From Knufia peltigerae (taxonomy: Eukaryota > Ascomycota > Eurotiomycetes > Chaetothyriales > Trichomeriaceae): 64,000 bases of DNA. This document shows positions 30,011 through 39,679 of the stretch, in pieces. The stretch spans positions 496,001 through 560,000 of the forward strand of contig JAPDRN010000002.1 in NCBI GenBank assembly GCA_030247855.1, read 5' to 3'. Position numbers and translations under genes: made by a program. The notes beneath the pieces are model-generated. The model did no database searches, was not told where the DNA came from, and was given only the letters and a program-made list of their open reading frames with translations. Position 1 is the first letter of the stretch, and each line of letters opens with the position of its first letter.

Positions 30011-33000
30011 ATGACCAGTGTCCGGTACGCCTCGGTGCCAGTCACCCAGACCTTCGGTCGAAGATTGCTCTCCACGACAACCTGTTTCGCTCTCAGACAC
30101 TATCCTACTACCAATCTCGTACAAGGAGAGATAGTTCGTCGACATGGCATCTGCCATAGTCGAAATGCAGGCTTCCATCAATCCCTGACGTCCCAAAACC
30201 CGAGCAGAGGTGAACCTCTAAACGCATCTCCAAGAGTGTCAAAGCAGACTCCCGCTACACCCACTTCAACGATCAGTCTGTCGGACGAGTCTTTTCAAGC
30301 ATGGCCGGAAATGCAGGAGATGAAGAACCAGCCCAATGCCGAAGACGACCTTCGAAGTGATGAAAGAGAGGCGTATACTGCTACAGAGGTGGATTTGGAC
30401 ACTGAGAATGGGGGACTGCACAAACAGAATTCCCTTCGAAAGCGGCTCGATAGTCTCATCTCGATCTTCATGCCCTCGCGCGCCCGACAAAAGATGGATC
30501 TTTCATACAGAAATCCGATTGAATGGGAACAGAACCTCAGCAAGCTCGAAACTCCGGCGACGCTGGAATTCAGGTCGTCGACTCCTCTTCGAAAATTGCT
30601 CCTCGAATATCTCCTCCACGTAGAGCCATGTCTCAGTGGTGATCTTTCTCAAATCTCATCCGATGACGACCGCCGTCTGACAGACGCTTTGGAAATCGTT
30701 TTCTCGGAGGAAAATATAGCGATACTGGACAAGATCGGTTATAGTGTGACCGACGTGGTGTCTTGGGCTTGGATCTTCACATCTGGCAGCGTAGAAGGTG
30801 CTGTTCAGAAGTATGTTGTGCTGACAGCGACACAACGCTCGGCCAATAGTGGACGGGTACCCAAATTCATCTTGTTGCAGATCCTACGCGCCCCACAAGT
30901 CAATGCATTCGCCCTCAAACGACTGATTGACAGCATTTTGGCTGAACTTCAACTCTGCAAAAAAGCAAGCCAATATCCTGGATGGGGTTGGACTACGAGA
31001 GTATGCCTCGTGGTTCGACTACTCAGGCACGCTCGCCAAGTTGCACCTGAGAGCTTCAAAGATGTTAGTACGATCGTTGAACATCTTTTCTCGGATTTCT
31101 ACAAAGCCGATGGCCGCTCGGTGGAAGCAGCAGAATTGAAACGCCTTTCCCATGTCTTCAACCGGTTTTTGACATTAGTATCTGTTCCAACTTCTAGAAC
31201 ATTCAATTCGTATCTCGTGAAACAAAATACGCAACTATCTCTTGTCCGGCTCATGGTTGGCTTCAAACCTCAGATACCTCTCACCAGAGAAGGCTACCGA
31301 GCACTCATTACAGTTCAACTACAACACCCAAAGACCGAACAAGAGCGGGCTTGGGCCGAAACCAAGTCGTTATCTTGGCCTCCGTGGCGACGGATCAACT
31401 CTGGTATTGAACAGGACCTCAGCTATCCAGGGAAGGAAAGCCGAGCCATGAAGTTGCTCAGACGGATGAATCAAGCAGGGTATACCCACGGTGCGTGGGA
31501 GAGGAGTGCTGCTATCCTCGCAGGATGGGACACGGACAAAAGCCCAACGATTCAGACTAGGGCAAATTTGAGACTGCCTCGCCAGGCCTGGAAGATAAAG
31601 AAGCAAACGGTCGACTTTCTCGACAGCTCATCTCATGAAGCCGCTGAAACTTGGGCAGCACGAATTCAAGCTACGAGAACTAAAAGAGAGGCTTGGGCAT
31701 GCTTCCGTTCCTATGAGCGAAATACTGAGATGTCTAGAAGACGATACCAACCCTATTTCGCCATGTGTCACAAATTGCTGGCCTCAACTGCTACCCTTGA
31801 TTCAGTACTTGGCTCGCGGCACATTGCAGGAGATCTAAAAGAGGTATTCGAAGAGCCTGTCAGCCCTCGGGAAATAACTTACGTGGACCGTGAAGTGCCT
31901 TCGCTGAGTGAATTTTACGATGATATGTTACGAGTCGGCATTGTTCCAGGAGGAAGACTACTCGGTGAATTGTTGGACTTGGCTCCCAGTATTGAAGCTG
32001 GATTTGCCTATATCCAGGATAGTCGATGGGACGAAGTGACCAAGGATGTTTTACGACATGCTGAGAATTATCCACCAACCATCATACGTGATACTCTTAG
32101 CCGGGTTCCGCATCTGTGCCTCGCAGCTTTTGTATATTTGCTGTCGGGACACGGATTTGAAAACGTGCCAGATTTCGCGGTCATGAGTGAAAAGCACGAC
32201 AAACATACCGGCCAGTGGATGGAAGAAAAGAGATATGTCAAACCTCTGACCTATGCAATTGTGATGCTGCGGGTCGGAGAATGCAAAAATACTCTTGTCT
32301 GGAACGCATTTCTCAGAGGGACATGGGCATCTATTCGCAACATCAACGACAAGGTCCGGGAGGGGTCATTGACTCCCCTTGACAAGCGCCACATGAACCA
32401 CCAGATTTGGGATCATCTACAGGAACAGTTCGACTCAGAACAGACAGAGCTTAACATACACCCTGACCTTGAAACCTTTCGTCTCATGGCGGGTATTCTG
32501 ACATTTATGGTCAAGGAAGCAAATCATGGGCGACTGCGTATTCACAGCAGAGAACTTAGGTCGCTTGCAAAGGTGACATTCGTGCGGGCTGTCTATGGAC
32601 GAATCTTTCCAGATTTTCTACCCTCACGTTCAGTGTCAGTTTTGAGAATTCCAGACCCCAGCGATTTGCAATTAATGGTCAGAATACTTGTTTCTGTTGG
32701 AGACGTCGAGGGTCTCGTCGCCATGGTGGAATGGATCAATTCCCATGGAGAGGACGATACTATCACGCGAGACAAATCAACGGTGTCTATTCGATCTGTT
32801 CTCTGTACAATACGGCTGTTCCTCGAAGGGAGCCCTACCCCTGCATATCTCGAGCAGCTTCATCATTTCGAATCTCCTCTGACTGTGCCTGCGGATATGA
32901 TTGAGAGAGCCAAGGATGCATGCGGACCTCTAAAGTGGCCATCTGATGAAGAAATCGAGATATTTCTCTCACACGAATCTGAATGGATGAAGCGTGTTGC

Positions 33001-33166
33001 AAGGACTGTGAGAAGGCCAAGGAATGAACAATTCGTGAATGTCAATGTATCACACGAGTCTAACCGACAAGTGGAAGACCAGACTTGGGACGATGTACAG
33101 GAAGGAGATGTACGAGTTGAGGACGTCGAAAATAGCCCTGTCCCAATCCGAAAGCATCTATCTTAG
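30011..33166 (+). CDS. Large protein with mitochondrial-type presequence, possibly PPR-like
   Basis: Function not recognised. Single exon, 1051 residues from the ATG at 30011; the frame extends 15 bases upstream only to a TTG. The N-terminus (MTSVRYASVPVTQTFGRRLLSTTTCFALRH) is basic, hydroxylated and free of acids for over 40 residues, which is a good mitochondrial presequence. The rest appears all-helical, with segments spaced like degenerate pentatricopeptide units (for example DLQLMVRILVSVGDVEGLVAMVEWI near the C-terminus, and ITYVDREVPSLSEFYDDMLRVGIVPGGRLLGELLDL). Large fungal PPR proteins with this plan act in mitochondrial RNA metabolism or translation. The PPR reading is inference, and a profile search could overturn it. 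There are no membrane segments. Confidence 0.8.
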   Translation: MTSVRYASVPVTQTFGRRLLSTTTCFALRHYPTTNLVQGEIVRRHGICHSRNAGFHQSLTSQNPSRGEPLNASPRVSKQTPATPTSTISLSDESFQAWPEMQEMKNQPNAEDDLRSDEREAYTATEVDLDTENGGLHKQNSLRKRLDSLISIFMPSRARQKMDLSYRNPIEWEQNLSKLETPATLEFRSSTPLRKLLLEYLLHVEPCLSGDLSQISSDDDRRLTDALEIVFSEENIAILDKIGYSVTDVVSWAWIFTSGSVEGAVQKYVVLTATQRSANSGRVPKFILLQILRAPQVNAFALKRLIDSILAELQLCKKASQYPGWGWTTRVCLVVRLLRHARQVAPESFKDVSTIVEHLFSDFYKADGRSVEAAELKRLSHVFNRFLTLVSVPTSRTFNSYLVKQNTQLSLVRLMVGFKPQIPLTREGYRALITVQLQHPKTEQERAWAETKSLSWPPWRRINSGIEQDLSYPGKESRAMKLLRRMNQAGYTHGAWERSAAILAGWDTDKSPTIQTRANLRLPRQAWKIKKQTVDFLDSSSHEAAETWAARIQATRTKREAWACFRSYERNTEMSRRRYQPYFAMCHKLLASTATLDSVLGSRHIAGDLKEVFEEPVSPREITYVDREVPSLSEFYDDMLRVGIVPGGRLLGELLDLAPSIEAGFAYIQDSRWDEVTKDVLRHAENYPPTIIRDTLSRVPHLCLAAFVYLLSGHGFENVPDFAVMSEKHDKHTGQWMEEKRYVKPLTYAIVMLRVGECKNTLVWNAFLRGTWASIRNINDKVREGSLTPLDKRHMNHQIWDHLQEQFDSEQTELNIHPDLETFRLMAGILTFMVKEANHGRLRIHSRELRSLAKVTFVRAVYGRIFPDFLPSRSVSVLRIPDPSDLQLMVRILVSVGDVEGLVAMVEWINSHGEDDTITRDKSTVSIRSVLCTIRLFLEGSPTPAYLEQLHHFESPLTVPADMIERAKDACGPLKWPSDEEIEIFLSHESEWMKRVARTVRRPRNEQFVNVNVSHESNRQVEDQTWDDVQEGDVRVEDVENSPVPIRKHLS

Positions 33167-33452
33167 TCTACAGAGTATAGAGTAATGACTATGGCAATAT
33201 CCACAAATTTGTATAGAAGTATAATAGTATAAGGGTATAGCCATTATACTTTTGCAAAGATGACCCGCGATTCCCCTGTGTCGTGACCAGTTCGTGAGCG
33301 ATTCATACAAATAGGAGTGAGTGGACAACCAATATTTCGGACCATTCAAATACCAACCAAGTGGTAACTATGATGATGATGAGATTTTTGAAAACGCAAG
33401 AAACAATACCCGAGGTGGTAGTTCCTTTGTGGCTTCCGTTCTGTCTGATCAA

Positions 33453-35129
33453 TCATACGTCGGTCAAGTCGACGACGTGCTTTCTAAAGTCTCTTGCCTT
33501 GACCTCTTGGGCGAATAGAATGTCAATCTCCTCGTACGTGCGACCCTTGAGTTCCGGCAGACGGAAATAGGCCCAGACCATCCACAGGACGTTGATTCCG
33601 GCCCAGAAGAAGCCCACCTTGCCCTTCCAGTCGAGATTATGCGGGTTGATGAAATATGGGCTGGCGACCCCCACGACGATGCTGCTCGCGGCATTCACAT
33701 TCTTGGCCAGGGCGATGGTTCTTCCGCGCAGTCGGGTCGAGGAGACCTCGCTGAAGATGGTGAATGCCAGGGTCCCGACGGAAAGGTTGTAGCACACGTT
33801 GAAAACCAGTGCGAGCGACCCCTGGGCCCAAGGGATCGCATGGTTCGTCGAAGTGGGACCGAGAGCCAGAAAGCCGATTGTCAAGAGCACGATCACCATG
33901 CCAGCCATACCACTGAGGAGCATTCTGCGTCTCCCGCTGAACCCGATGACGACCCAGGCCAAGATCGACGTGCAAAATGCGACGGCGGTGGCACCCAAAC
34001 CCATCCCGAAAGATTCTCGCACCGACAATCCGATCTGTTCGAAGAAGTACGATCCCGGAATCTGTGCTCCCCCCGTCATGGGCTGCATGGCGTAAACGGC
34101 ACAGGCGATTTCGGTTCGTCGAAGGTTCGACCCCTTGAAGCAGTCGAGTATCGACGTTCCGGACTCTTGCTCCTTTTCGAAATTGTCAGTGTGCAACATC
34201 ATCGCCACCATCTGTTTTGTGTTGATTGCGGCCGAGTCTTGCGAGAGCCTCTGCAGGGAACGCTCGGCGTCTTCCAGACGACCTTTGCGGACATACCACC
34301 ATGGAGATTCGGGAGCCAGGAAGATGAGACAGAACAGTGGAATCACCCACACCCATTGAATGGCAAAGGGAATCCGGTAAGACCATTGGCCCGGGTAATC
34401 TTGGAGGCCATACACGACCCCGGCATTGATGAGTTGCCCAATCACCCAGCACAGGTTGAGATACGCCGTCAAGTAACCGCGGAGGACGACGGGACAAACT
34501 TCGGAAGCGTAGGCCGGAGCAAGCACGGCAAAAGTGCCCCAGGGGATACCACACAGCAGCTCGCCGACCAGTAAAACAGGCAAACTCGGTGCGAAGAATG
34601 TGACAAATATTGCACCGGCCATGAGCACCAGAGCCGATAGCAACAATGGTCGGTAGCCGTATCGTTGCGACAGGGAGCCGGCGGCCTGTGCCGCGATGAT
34701 GTTGGTGATCATTTGTAGGTAAGACAACATGTTCATCCACGGTGATGAGATCTGGTAAGACCCTTTCTGGAGGGAGCCGTATTTTTCCTTAAAGGCAGGG
34801 AGCGCATAGAAGTTGCCGAGGAGAGCCGTGTCGTATCCTTCCATGATGATGGTCATGGAAACGATGAACGACCAAAACGCGGCTTTGCGATACAGCTTAA
34901 TTCCCTGCCAGAATGTCGTACTGTGTTCAGCGGCAGTAGCTTCCTTTGCATCTTGAGTGATGTCGCTCCAGTCTTGGGACATTTGATGTTTAGGGCTCCC
35001 GACAGTTGTTTCCTCCAGATGATAATCGGCAGGCTTGGTGTCCATTTTTTGTTCCTCTTTGCGCAAAGGGTGGTGTTGAGGACCCCCAATCGCTGTTTTC
35101 TCGAGATAGTCAGTAGTCTTGCTGTCCAT
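33453..35129 (-). CDS. MFS sugar transporter, maltose/alpha-glucoside permease type
   Basis: Plasma-membrane proton symporter of the sugar-porter family. Single exon, 558 residues from the ATG at 35129; the longer frame starts at GTG. It has a polar N-terminus of about 55 residues, then the signature of the fungal MAL/alpha-glucoside group (SMTIIMEGYDTALLGNFYALPAFKEKYG). Sugar-porter motifs include PESPWWYVRKGR in the central loop and LPELKGRTYEEID after the last helix; YGYRP and LRGRTIALAKN are also present. Twelve hydrophobic segments are consistent. It is divergent from a Zn2Cys6 regulator and near two intracellular-type GH32 genes. That points to uptake of sucrose or small fructosides for cytosolic hydrolysis; the exact sugar is inferred. 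Confidence 0.92.
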   Translation of the reverse strand: MDSKTTDYLEKTAIGGPQHHPLRKEEQKMDTKPADYHLEETTVGSPKHQMSQDWSDITQDAKEATAAEHSTTFWQGIKLYRKAAFWSFIVSMTIIMEGYDTALLGNFYALPAFKEKYGSLQKGSYQISSPWMNMLSYLQMITNIIAAQAAGSLSQRYGYRPLLLSALVLMAGAIFVTFFAPSLPVLLVGELLCGIPWGTFAVLAPAYASEVCPVVLRGYLTAYLNLCWVIGQLINAGVVYGLQDYPGQWSYRIPFAIQWVWVIPLFCLIFLAPESPWWYVRKGRLEDAERSLQRLSQDSAAINTKQMVAMMLHTDNFEKEQESGTSILDCFKGSNLRRTEIACAVYAMQPMTGGAQIPGSYFFEQIGLSVRESFGMGLGATAVAFCTSILAWVVIGFSGRRRMLLSGMAGMVIVLLTIGFLALGPTSTNHAIPWAQGSLALVFNVCYNLSVGTLAFTIFSEVSSTRLRGRTIALAKNVNAASSIVVGVASPYFINPHNLDWKGKVGFFWAGINVLWMVWAYFRLPELKGRTYEEIDILFAQEVKARDFRKHVVDLTDV

Positions 35130-35700
35130 TTGTTCCTTGATAGGTCGCTGGAATGAGGAATTCACCTCCTCCGCGATATCAATGCCATTAAATACCCCAT
35201 GGGTGATGTAAACTCTAAAGCAGAGCAGGTAATGGTGTAGATGAGTCTCGTGTTGTAAAGAGCATTTTGACTGACTGCTTCGGTCCGACCACCCCCGTTG
35301 CTACTCGCCTACCCTCGCTTATCTGACCTTCTGCCGAGCTCCCCCGATCTTCATCAGCCAGTCCACACCCTGGGAGTGGATATGGCTGCCTTTTCGGGAA
35401 TAAAGCGATCCGAAATCCAAGCGACCTCGTGGCTTCTTTGCTCGTAACTCATGTGATAGTGGACCAGCTGGAATCTCTCTCTCTCCCTCTCTCTGATATT
35501 GCCCGACAATTGTCCCCATGGGGTTTGGAAATTCTGGAAAACTACAACTTCCTACTACATGCCAGTCGGCAAGTCGGTCCGAACACCCCCGTTGCAGAAG
35601 AGAAAAAAGAGGGGTCAATAGTTGTGCAGAGACAAGTCGCGTGCTGCCAGTGGGCATTTCACCAATTACTGGCTGGTGAAAGAGAAGCTCATCGGAGCTC
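35130..35700. promoter_or_regulatory. Divergent promoter of sugar permease and Zn2Cys6 regulator
   Basis: 571 bp between the permease ATG (minus) and the regulator ATG (plus). It contains CGG/CCG triplets of the kind Zn2Cys6 proteins bind, for example CGGTCCG near 35280, and a CT-run at 35478-35501. No element could be assigned. No gene is supported inside. Confidence 0.4.
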
Positions 35701-37443
35701 ATGCGGGACATGGCAGCTCCCTACAACAAGAATCGGAGCAAAGTGGCTTGCTCAGTATGTCGAGCGAGAAAGACGAGATGCGATGGGGCCAAGCCCAAAT
35801 GCTCTTTCTGTCTGGAAAACGGCTGTGTCTGCAAATACGAAACTCCTCCACAAGCTGGCGGTTCTAGTCGTACGGTGGAGACCAACATCGAGACCATTCT
35901 CACAAAGATTTCAGTCATTGAGAAATGCCTTAGTTTGTCGAGAGGGGCAGGGTCACAGTCGTCGCCGGCGTTGACTATTGGGTCACCCGACGAGACCTCG
36001 ACACGTGAGAAAGAAGGCCATCGCTCAGGAAGAGGCTTTGCTTCTCTCACAATCAAAGATGATCAATTTGCGGCAATCATATTTCACACCGACATCAACT
36101 TGTCAAGACACGCTCGCTCTCTAGAGATACACCATGCCTTGGAGTATGAAAACAGCGGCAGGGGATCGGTGGCGATTTTTCGTCACAGCCCTCATGAGTT
36201 GGGACAATTGTTCTTCCGTCACACATACAATTGGTACCCGATCTTGAACAAGAGAGACATCTTTGAAAAACTCCCTCTAATACAAAATACCGTCTGTCCA
36301 CCAAGTCCGGACTCCTTTTTACTGCTCATGGTGCTAGCGATCGGCAGTCTGAATGCGAATGATTCAATAGGGACATTCCAGGCTGAAGAGTTTCACGCGC
36401 AAGCCTTGTCGATGCTCGGATGTGTATTGGAAGAGGTCTCATTACGGTCGGTACAATGCGTCATCTTGCTCACTATATTCTACGGGCTCAAGTTCATGCC
36501 CATGAAGGCTCAAGAATACATTTCGATGGGATCCATCAAGATGCAAAACCTGATGGAGATACAACCGGTCAACAAGTCGGTGGATGATGCATCAGGGGAC
36601 ATCATTTACGATCTCGAAGAATACGAAACAAGAGCGTTTTGGGCTTTGTTCATCTTGGAAAGTGAATATGCCGGTACGCTACATTTTGCCAACACGGGGT
36701 TGTTTTCCTATGCGGGCAATATAAAATTCCCTTCCCTGAGAGAGGAGCCGTATCATTGGACACCAGGGTCTCCCGAATCATTAGATTCATCTGCCATTGA
36801 TGAGCCAGACCCTCATTTCCTGGCGGAGATAGGGGTGAGAAAGATCATTGACAGGACATGTTACACGTTCAACAACTACTCGGAGTCGTCCAATTCCACC
36901 ACCATCACCACCACCAATAGGAGGACACCGTTTGCCGCCATTGTCGCCAAAGAATTGCAATCTCAGCTCGATGAGTGGTATCTCTGTTTGCCGGACTCCA
37001 TCAAATTTGACAAGTCAACATGGTACAGCAACAATACCAGACACAGCACTAGAGCACTCATCAGAGCACAATATTTTGCTACCGTAATATTGATGTATTG
37101 GCCATGCATGATGGAAATCATCATGACTGGAGGGGAGGAGTGCCAATCTCAGGAACATCGAGATGCATTCAAAACGTCCATCGACTCATACATCCAGCTG
37201 GTGCTTTGTGGAACAAGCGTCCGACTCTCAGAGTTGCCTACGGTGTGGCCTCATGCCGTGAGCATATTTGCCATGACGGCGACAATCATACGTATGACTC
37301 AGAGAACTTCACTTCGTTACGACAAACCCGACGAACTGGAATCTAGTATCCAGCGTTCTTTTGCTTTTCTCGAGGCAATGATTCACTGCAGTCCTAGTAT
37401 CAGATACTTTACTGTCATCTTGCACGACTTGCAAAGCCAGTGA
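35701..37443 (+). CDS. Zn2Cys6 transcription factor of the sugar cluster
   Basis: Nuclear regulator, single exon, 580 residues (a second ATG lies three codons downstream). The binuclear cluster uses Cys17, 20, 27, 34, 37 and 44 (ACSVCRARKTRC, then GAKPKCSFC). A short linker and possible coiled coil follow (ETILTKISVIEKCLSL), then the middle-homology domain of fungal regulators around residues 150-330 (ELGQLFFRHTYNWYPILNKRDIF, LLMVLAIGSLNAND). It sits between the permease and the GH32 genes and shares a promoter with the permease. The likely job is therefore control of this cluster; this is context inference. Confidence 0.92.
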   Translation: MRDMAAPYNKNRSKVACSVCRARKTRCDGAKPKCSFCLENGCVCKYETPPQAGGSSRTVETNIETILTKISVIEKCLSLSRGAGSQSSPALTIGSPDETSTREKEGHRSGRGFASLTIKDDQFAAIIFHTDINLSRHARSLEIHHALEYENSGRGSVAIFRHSPHELGQLFFRHTYNWYPILNKRDIFEKLPLIQNTVCPPSPDSFLLLMVLAIGSLNANDSIGTFQAEEFHAQALSMLGCVLEEVSLRSVQCVILLTIFYGLKFMPMKAQEYISMGSIKMQNLMEIQPVNKSVDDASGDIIYDLEEYETRAFWALFILESEYAGTLHFANTGLFSYAGNIKFPSLREEPYHWTPGSPESLDSSAIDEPDPHFLAEIGVRKIIDRTCYTFNNYSESSNSTTITTTNRRTPFAAIVAKELQSQLDEWYLCLPDSIKFDKSTWYSNNTRHSTRALIRAQYFATVILMYWPCMMEIIMTGGEECQSQEHRDAFKTSIDSYIQLVLCGTSVRLSELPTVWPHAVSIFAMTATIIRMTQRTSLRYDKPDELESSIQRSFAFLEAMIHCSPSIRYFTVILHDLQSQ

Positions 37444-37558
37444 CCGTCACTGTGGTGTTCTTCTGGTAGTACAGGTTATATAGGAACAGGTACCCAAAAC
37501 GAATGGACAATAAACATATCAACGTCATTTTGACAAGAGGCTACGCCTCCGGGACTTT

Positions 37559-39067
37559 TCATTGTGCTCTCTCTAGTTTCCCTCCCCTCGTTGCCAGCAT
37601 CGCCCTGAATGTGACTACACCATCTTCGACGTACGGCTGTGCGGTGAACGGCCGATCGAAATATTGACGATACGTCAGCGCGACCCGTCTATCGACAAAT
37701 ATCTCGAGCACATTGCCACGTAGATACAAGTCGAATCGAAGCTTTCCTCGGCGACGGCCGGTAATTCGATTCGTCACAAACGGTGTAGGTAGACGATCGT
37801 CCTCCTGCCCCCTTGCGGGACCGCCCAAGCTGATGACCCCGGTGCTCGCGTCGAAAAAGAGCAGCAAACCCTCTGTGAGACCCGCGTTCGCGTAGAGCGC
37901 CAGACCTACGCCACCAGCAAGCTCATGGAGGTCGGCTTCAACCGTGAGCCGGGTCAGGCTGGGCTGCAGAGGGCCACTCTCGATCTCGGCTACCGCAAAG
38001 GATCCAGGCGCGCTGGCTTTCCATTCTGCTGCTGCTGTCGTCGCGCCACCGGGGGATGATGCCTGATGCCGAATCAGTAGTTCCCGTCGGGACGTCAGTT
38101 GGGCGTCGACTTCGAGCGGCATCCGTACGCACAAACGGTCATCGTCACCGACGAAGATTTCGCGCGGCAGGCACATGTCCCCGCCCCACAGCCACTCGCC
38201 TCCCTCTGCGAAGCCACGCCGATCGTGGACCCAGCCGAAGGCAATACGGCGTCCCCGTGCATCCTCCAGGGACTTTGCGGCATACCAGTGGGCGCCGTCC
38301 AACGCCGGGTGTTTCGGGGTGCGCCATGGGCCGGACAGACTGTCCGCCTCGCGGTAGACGGTGGCGGCGTGCTCGGTGAAGCGGGAAAACACCAGGCGCC
38401 ATTTATCGCCCAGGCGAAACACCTCGGGGCATTCCATCGAGTACGTGATTCCTGGTGAGTAGAAAGGTTCTTGTACGGTGGTCCACGTCGTGAGATCATC
38501 GGAAGTGCTCAACGAGATCACACCTCTACGCCCGGGAGGTCCGTCGTTCGCACGAGAGGTGATCAGCATCCAGTATTGCTTGTGCTCTTCGTTCCAAAAC
38601 ACAAAGGGATCACGCCAGTCGCGTCGCTCGAACCATTCGGCCTGTGGGAGATGAATCGGATTCGAGGGACTCTTCTTGAAGACAACACCGCCGTCCGTGC
38701 TGGTCGCGTGGCAGATTGTCTGCGGGACACTCGCCGTACGACGGCCACCGGTGTAAAAGACATGTAGCACGCCGTCGACGGCGACGATGGACCCCGTCCA
38801 AATCCCGTCGATATCGGGATCGTCACCTTCGCCGAGCGGCAGTGCAATCCCGAGATCCTGCCAGTCGACGAGGTTGTCGCTGACGACGTGCTTCCAAGGC
38901 GTGCGCCCGCGCTCAGGCTGATCGTACACATTTGCCGGCGATTCCAGATAGAAGAGATGGTACCTGCCCTCGTGGAAAAAGGGGATGGCATCTCCCTGCG
39001 GACCATTGAATTTTGGATCCCGCAAGCCCAGCGGGTTCATGGAAACCGCCAAGTCTGGCTTTGACAT
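37559..39067 (-). CDS. GH32 beta-fructosidase-like enzyme, bacterial-type, no signal peptide
   Basis: Retaining glycosidase of clan GH-J, expected to hydrolyse beta-fructosides such as sucrose or short fructans. Single exon, 502 residues. The five-blade propeller motifs are readable: the nucleophile region GDAIPFFHEGRYHLFYL (Asp26, replacing the usual NDPNG form), WTGSIV, RDP at Arg152-Asp153 and the acid/base motif ECPEV (Glu212). A beta-sandwich module follows from about residue 345 (DGVVTFRAML near the end). There is no N-terminal hydrophobic signal, so it should be cytosolic. The GDAI variant and motifs such as FVFWNEEHKQYWMLITSR are more like bacterial GH32 proteins than fungal invertases. 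The gene is GC-rich, with long false frames on both strands. It differs strongly from the neighbouring GH32 gene. Origin by transfer is inferred, not shown. Confidence 0.88.
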   Translation of the reverse strand: MSKPDLAVSMNPLGLRDPKFNGPQGDAIPFFHEGRYHLFYLESPANVYDQPERGRTPWKHVVSDNLVDWQDLGIALPLGEGDDPDIDGIWTGSIVAVDGVLHVFYTGGRRTASVPQTICHATSTDGGVVFKKSPSNPIHLPQAEWFERRDWRDPFVFWNEEHKQYWMLITSRANDGPPGRRGVISLSTSDDLTTWTTVQEPFYSPGITYSMECPEVFRLGDKWRLVFSRFTEHAATVYREADSLSGPWRTPKHPALDGAHWYAAKSLEDARGRRIAFGWVHDRRGFAEGGEWLWGGDMCLPREIFVGDDDRLCVRMPLEVDAQLTSRRELLIRHQASSPGGATTAAAEWKASAPGSFAVAEIESGPLQPSLTRLTVEADLHELAGGVGLALYANAGLTEGLLLFFDASTGVISLGGPARGQEDDRLPTPFVTNRITGRRRGKLRFDLYLRGNVLEIFVDRRVALTYRQYFDRPFTAQPYVEDGVVTFRAMLATRGGKLERAQ

Positions 39068-39679
39068 CGGAATATCTGGTTTTTTTCTTTCCTAATCGAC
39101 AAGTCGTCGGTCAGAGTGAAAGTTCCTTCAACTTGAAGTTATGTGGTTGATAAATGCCGACTAAGGCTCTCCTCATATTTCATCCCCAGATTGACCGTTG
39201 AACGGTTTGTTACTACGGAGACATATAAGCCTTCAACTTGTCGCTGCCATGCTACCCGTTCTCGAAGCATCTAGACCTACGAGAAGTCAACAAGGTGTCC
39301 CGACGGCCCCCGATGCTAACCAGGTAAACTTTCTGGGGCTGAGAGTGGAAGTCTCGTGGTGCGTTGCCACCCCGGGTTGTTATCCACCCTTAGAATCTCC
39401 ACAGATCCTTTGACCGATGACCCCCGAGCCGCTGATGCCCAACCGTTCAGTCAACTCGGGACAGAACGTCTTCGTGAGCTGAGATAAGGAGGATGTTCCG
39501 AACATGATCCGAGGGGGACAATGCAGGGAGATATATGAATCTGCACTATGATAATATCATTCCTGCTCTTTTTTGGTTCCAGCTGAGACCCTCATACTTC
39601 GTCCCCCGCCAAAAGTCCAAGAGCAAACTGCTTCAATCGATATTTGTGCACCGGGAATATTCGTCACAGCTAGCGGGAT
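39068..39679. promoter_or_regulatory. Divergent promoter of the two GH32 genes
   Basis: 612 bp between the ATG of the minus-strand GH32 gene and the ATG of the plus-strand GH32 gene. Divergent arrangement suggests shared control by the adjacent Zn2Cys6 protein. CGG-type triplets are present (for example ACTACGGAGAC near 39212), but no repeat pair stands out. No gene is supported inside. Confidence 0.4.

Noticed and set aside
38056..38767. Plus- and minus-strand frames within the first GH32 gene.
   Set aside because: Shadows; only the 502-residue frame carries GH32 motifs.
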